Positions 62,257 through 64,000 of a stretch of DNA of 64,000 nucleotides are shown in pieces; position 1 is the first letter of the stretch; every line of letters starts with the position of its first letter. Made by a program: the position numbers and the translations under genes. The notes under the pieces were generated by a model. It did not search any database. It was not told the DNA's origin and saw only the letters and a program-made list of their open reading frames with translations. This DNA is from CAYMZZ01 sp964395095 (lineage in GTDB: Bacteria > Bacteroidota > Bacteroidia > Chitinophagales > Chitinophagaceae), in assembly GCA_964395095.1 (NCBI GenBank), contig CAYMZZ010000007.1:1-64000 (forward strand), in the 5' to 3' direction.

Positions 62257-63597
62257 ATGGGAACCAAAAATAAGCTGGGGCTTTTTTCGATTACGATGAT
62301 CGTGGTGGGACTGGTAATTGGCATGGGTATATTTCGCACATCGAAGGACGCGGCTGCCGCGGCGCTTACGCCTACCATGTTCTTCGCAGCCTGGATTGTG
62401 GGTGGCCTGGTAGCCATCTGTGGCGCTCTCACTTACGCGGAAATCGGTAGCCGCTATCCCGTAACCGGTGGCTATTATAAGATCTTCTCTTATGCCTACC
62501 ATCCATCCATCGCTTTTGCCATCAATTGTATTATCCTTATCTCCAATGCCGCATCGCTTTCCGGAGTGGCGCTTATCGGGAGCGAGTATATCACACCCAT
62601 CTTATTCCCGGGTAATACCAGCGATTTTGTGCAGGCCTTAATAGCGATGGCGGCCATCATTATTTTCTATGGCGTAAACCTGGCTGGATTGCGCCTGAGC
62701 TCGCGTACGCAGAATTTTTTGATGCTGGTAAAGATTGCGATGCTGCTGGTACTCATCGCCTCCCTGTTTTTTCCATCTCTGTATAATGATGCGCCCTTTA
62801 CCGCTGCGGCAACGGAGCCGGATGCCCATAGCTTTGGATTTATTCTGCTTTCATTTGGAGTAGCGCTCAAAGCTACCTCCTTCACTTTTGGCGGTTATCA
62901 GCAAACCATCAATTTTGGGGAAGAAGTGGAGAACCCGCAACGCAATATTCCCCGCGGCATCTTTATCGGTATCCTGCTGATCATTTCCCTTTATATGCTG
63001 GTGAGCTATGCCTATTATAAGGTAATCGGTTTTAATGAGCTGAAAGAAACATCGGGTATCGCCGCCATCATCGCGGAGAAAATGTTTGGGACTACGGGCA
63101 AATATGTTTCATCCATCTTATTGTTTATCGCGGTACTGGCTTATGTAAACGTGTTGCTCCTGAGCAATCCCCGGGTAATGTTTGCGATGAGCGAAGATGG
63201 TATACTGCCCGCCTCCTTCCGCAAGAAAGATGAAAAGCGGGGTGTACTCACCATCAGCCTCACCGTTTTTGCAGCCATCTGCGTGATTGTATTATTTTTT
63301 GCCGATAAGTTCAATGAGATACTCAGCTTTACCATTTTCCTCGATTCCATCGGTATGGCTACTTCGGCCGCCACCATTTTCATTTTGCGAAAGCGAACCC
63401 GGCATCTCGATGGTACCGGTATCTATACCATGAAACTCTACCCTGTGTTACCCATCATCTTTATACTCGCCTATCTTTTTGTGGGCACGGTAATCGCCAT
63501 TACCGATCCCAAATTTGCCCTGATAGGAACCGGCGTGTTTATCGCCTTCCTCATTATTTATTTTGCCACCGAAAAATGGAGACGCAAAGCGGCCTGA
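62257..63597 (+). CDS. APC-family amino-acid permease
   Basis: The 446-aa protein has about 12 membrane helices. GLFSITMIVVGLVIGMGIFR carries the unwound GxGIF motif of helix 1. AEIGSRYPVTGGYYKIFSYA and GGYQQTINFGEEVENPQRNI are also typical of the LAT/APC group. The stop is one base from the start of the next gene, so the permease and the PLP enzyme are probably co-transcribed. An amino acid, perhaps a sulfur one, is the likely substrate by context. Confidence 0.9.
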   Translation: MGTKNKLGLFSITMIVVGLVIGMGIFRTSKDAAAAALTPTMFFAAWIVGGLVAICGALTYAEIGSRYPVTGGYYKIFSYAYHPSIAFAINCIILISNAASLSGVALIGSEYITPILFPGNTSDFVQALIAMAAIIIFYGVNLAGLRLSSRTQNFLMLVKIAMLLVLIASLFFPSLYNDAPFTAAATEPDAHSFGFILLSFGVALKATSFTFGGYQQTINFGEEVENPQRNIPRGIFIGILLIISLYMLVSYAYYKVIGFNELKETSGIAAIIAEKMFGTTGKYVSSILLFIAVLAYVNVLLLSNPRVMFAMSEDGILPASFRKKDEKRGVLTISLTVFAAICVIVLFFADKFNEILSFTIFLDSIGMATSAATIFILRKRTRHLDGTGIYTMKLYPVLPIIFILAYLFVGTVIAITDPKFALIGTGVFIAFLIIYFATEKWRRKAA

Positions 63598-63598
63598 T

Positions 63599-64000
63599 AT
63601 GGACCTATCATATATCATCAACGAGTTGGGGGAAGAGCGTGAACACTATTACAATGCCATTGCGCCGCCCATCATGCAGGCCAGCAATTTTGCTTTTGAT
63701 ACGGTGGATGCGTTGGCCAAAGCTTTTGAAGATGAGATGGGGGGCTATCTTTATAGCCGGGGTCTCAACCCTACGGTGGATATTCTCCGGAAGAAACTGG
63801 CGGCACTGGATCAGGCGGAAGACTGCCTGGTTTTCAACAATGGCGCCGCCGCCATATTTGCCGGCATGCTCGCCAATGTGAAGGCCGGCGATCACCTGGT
63901 GAGTGTGAGCAAGCCCTATACCTGGGCGCAGAAAATGTTTGATATCATTTTGCCGCGCTTCGGGGTATCCTGTACCTATGTGGATGGAGAAACCCTGGAA
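63599..64000 (+). CDS. Transsulfuration-type PLP enzyme (partial, cut by window end)
   Basis: ATG 63599 opens a frame of 134 codons to the window end. MDLSYIINELGEEREHYYNA is followed by IAPPIMQASNFAFDTVDALA, GGYLYSRGLNPTVDILRKKL, AALDQAEDCLVFNNGAAAIF and HLVSVSKPYTWAQKMFD. This is the N-terminal part of the cystathionine gamma-synthase/beta-lyase family; the PLP lysine is beyond the window. It starts 1 base after the permease stop. Confidence 0.88.
   Translation, partial: MDLSYIINELGEEREHYYNAIAPPIMQASNFAFDTVDALAKAFEDEMGGYLYSRGLNPTVDILRKKLAALDQAEDCLVFNNGAAAIFAGMLANVKAGDHLVSVSKPYTWAQKMFDIILPRFGVSCTYVDGETLE

Overview
The window looks like a chromosomal segment of a Bacteroidota bacterium, most likely family Chitinophagaceae. 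The reasons are several TonB-dependent receptors, a type IX-sorted GEVED protein, a DUF6089 barrel, TPR histidine kinases, A-rich leaders with few clear Shine-Dalgarno sites, and occasional TTG starts. The genus call is inference. No rRNA is present. One ordinary tRNA (Arg, anticodon CCG) and one tRNA-like locus were found.

Layout. 1-2.1 kb: a gene cassette with integron-like ends, then mobile-element and toxin debris. 2.1-4.9 kb: a PhnD-like binding protein, an AraC regulator and a HExxH protein. 5.0-10.6 kb (minus): a signalling operon with a TPR-GAF histidine kinase, a receiver, a receiver-adenylate cyclase and an HD-YitT fusion. 11.5-14.9 kb: a cassette array with attC-like recombination sites but no integrase. 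It carries a secreted protein, a two-gene cassette with a peptidylarginine-deiminase-type enzyme, and a lipoprotein. 14.9-21.7 kb: an alpha/beta hydrolase, a DUF2306 protein, a methyltransferase, and two near-identical DUF1801 genes flanking a MacB/FtsX permease.

22.0-27.3 kb is an RNA-repair locus: a divergent WYL regulator with a pair of 19-bp operator-like sites, a tRNA-like gene whose anticodon arm is replaced by about 60 nt, a stray tRNA 3' half, a short dispersed repeat, a RING-TerD protein (MXAN_6230/SCO0854 type) and the RNA ligase RtcB. 27.4-35.5 kb: envelope proteins, an RHS relic, a TPR kinase/LuxR pair and an OmpA protein. 35.8-37.0 kb: a two-gene toxin-antitoxin-like module with a 32-bp perfect palindrome at its start.

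37.68-48.42 kb is a tRNA-Arg-integrated island. A 14-bp duplicate of the tRNA 3' end lies at the left edge and tandem CCGTAAAC motifs lie inside each edge. The cargo is an AAA ATPase facing a cytoplasmic subtilase, nested IS remnants and a 1504-aa CHAT (caspase-like) protein. No integrase is visible. The content suggests a defence island. 48.6-64 kb is mostly core: MarC, a PD40 protein, a BtuB-like receptor under a cobalamin riboswitch that carries a long inserted hairpin, the GEVED protein, a Clp-fold SDH protease with a small partner, a VOC protein, a cupin, a second TonB receptor, an APC permease and the start of a transsulfuration-type PLP enzyme.

The three most interesting loci are the RtcB/RING-TerD/tRNA-like locus, the integrase-less tRNA-Arg island with its AAA-subtilase and CHAT genes, and the attC-like cassette array.
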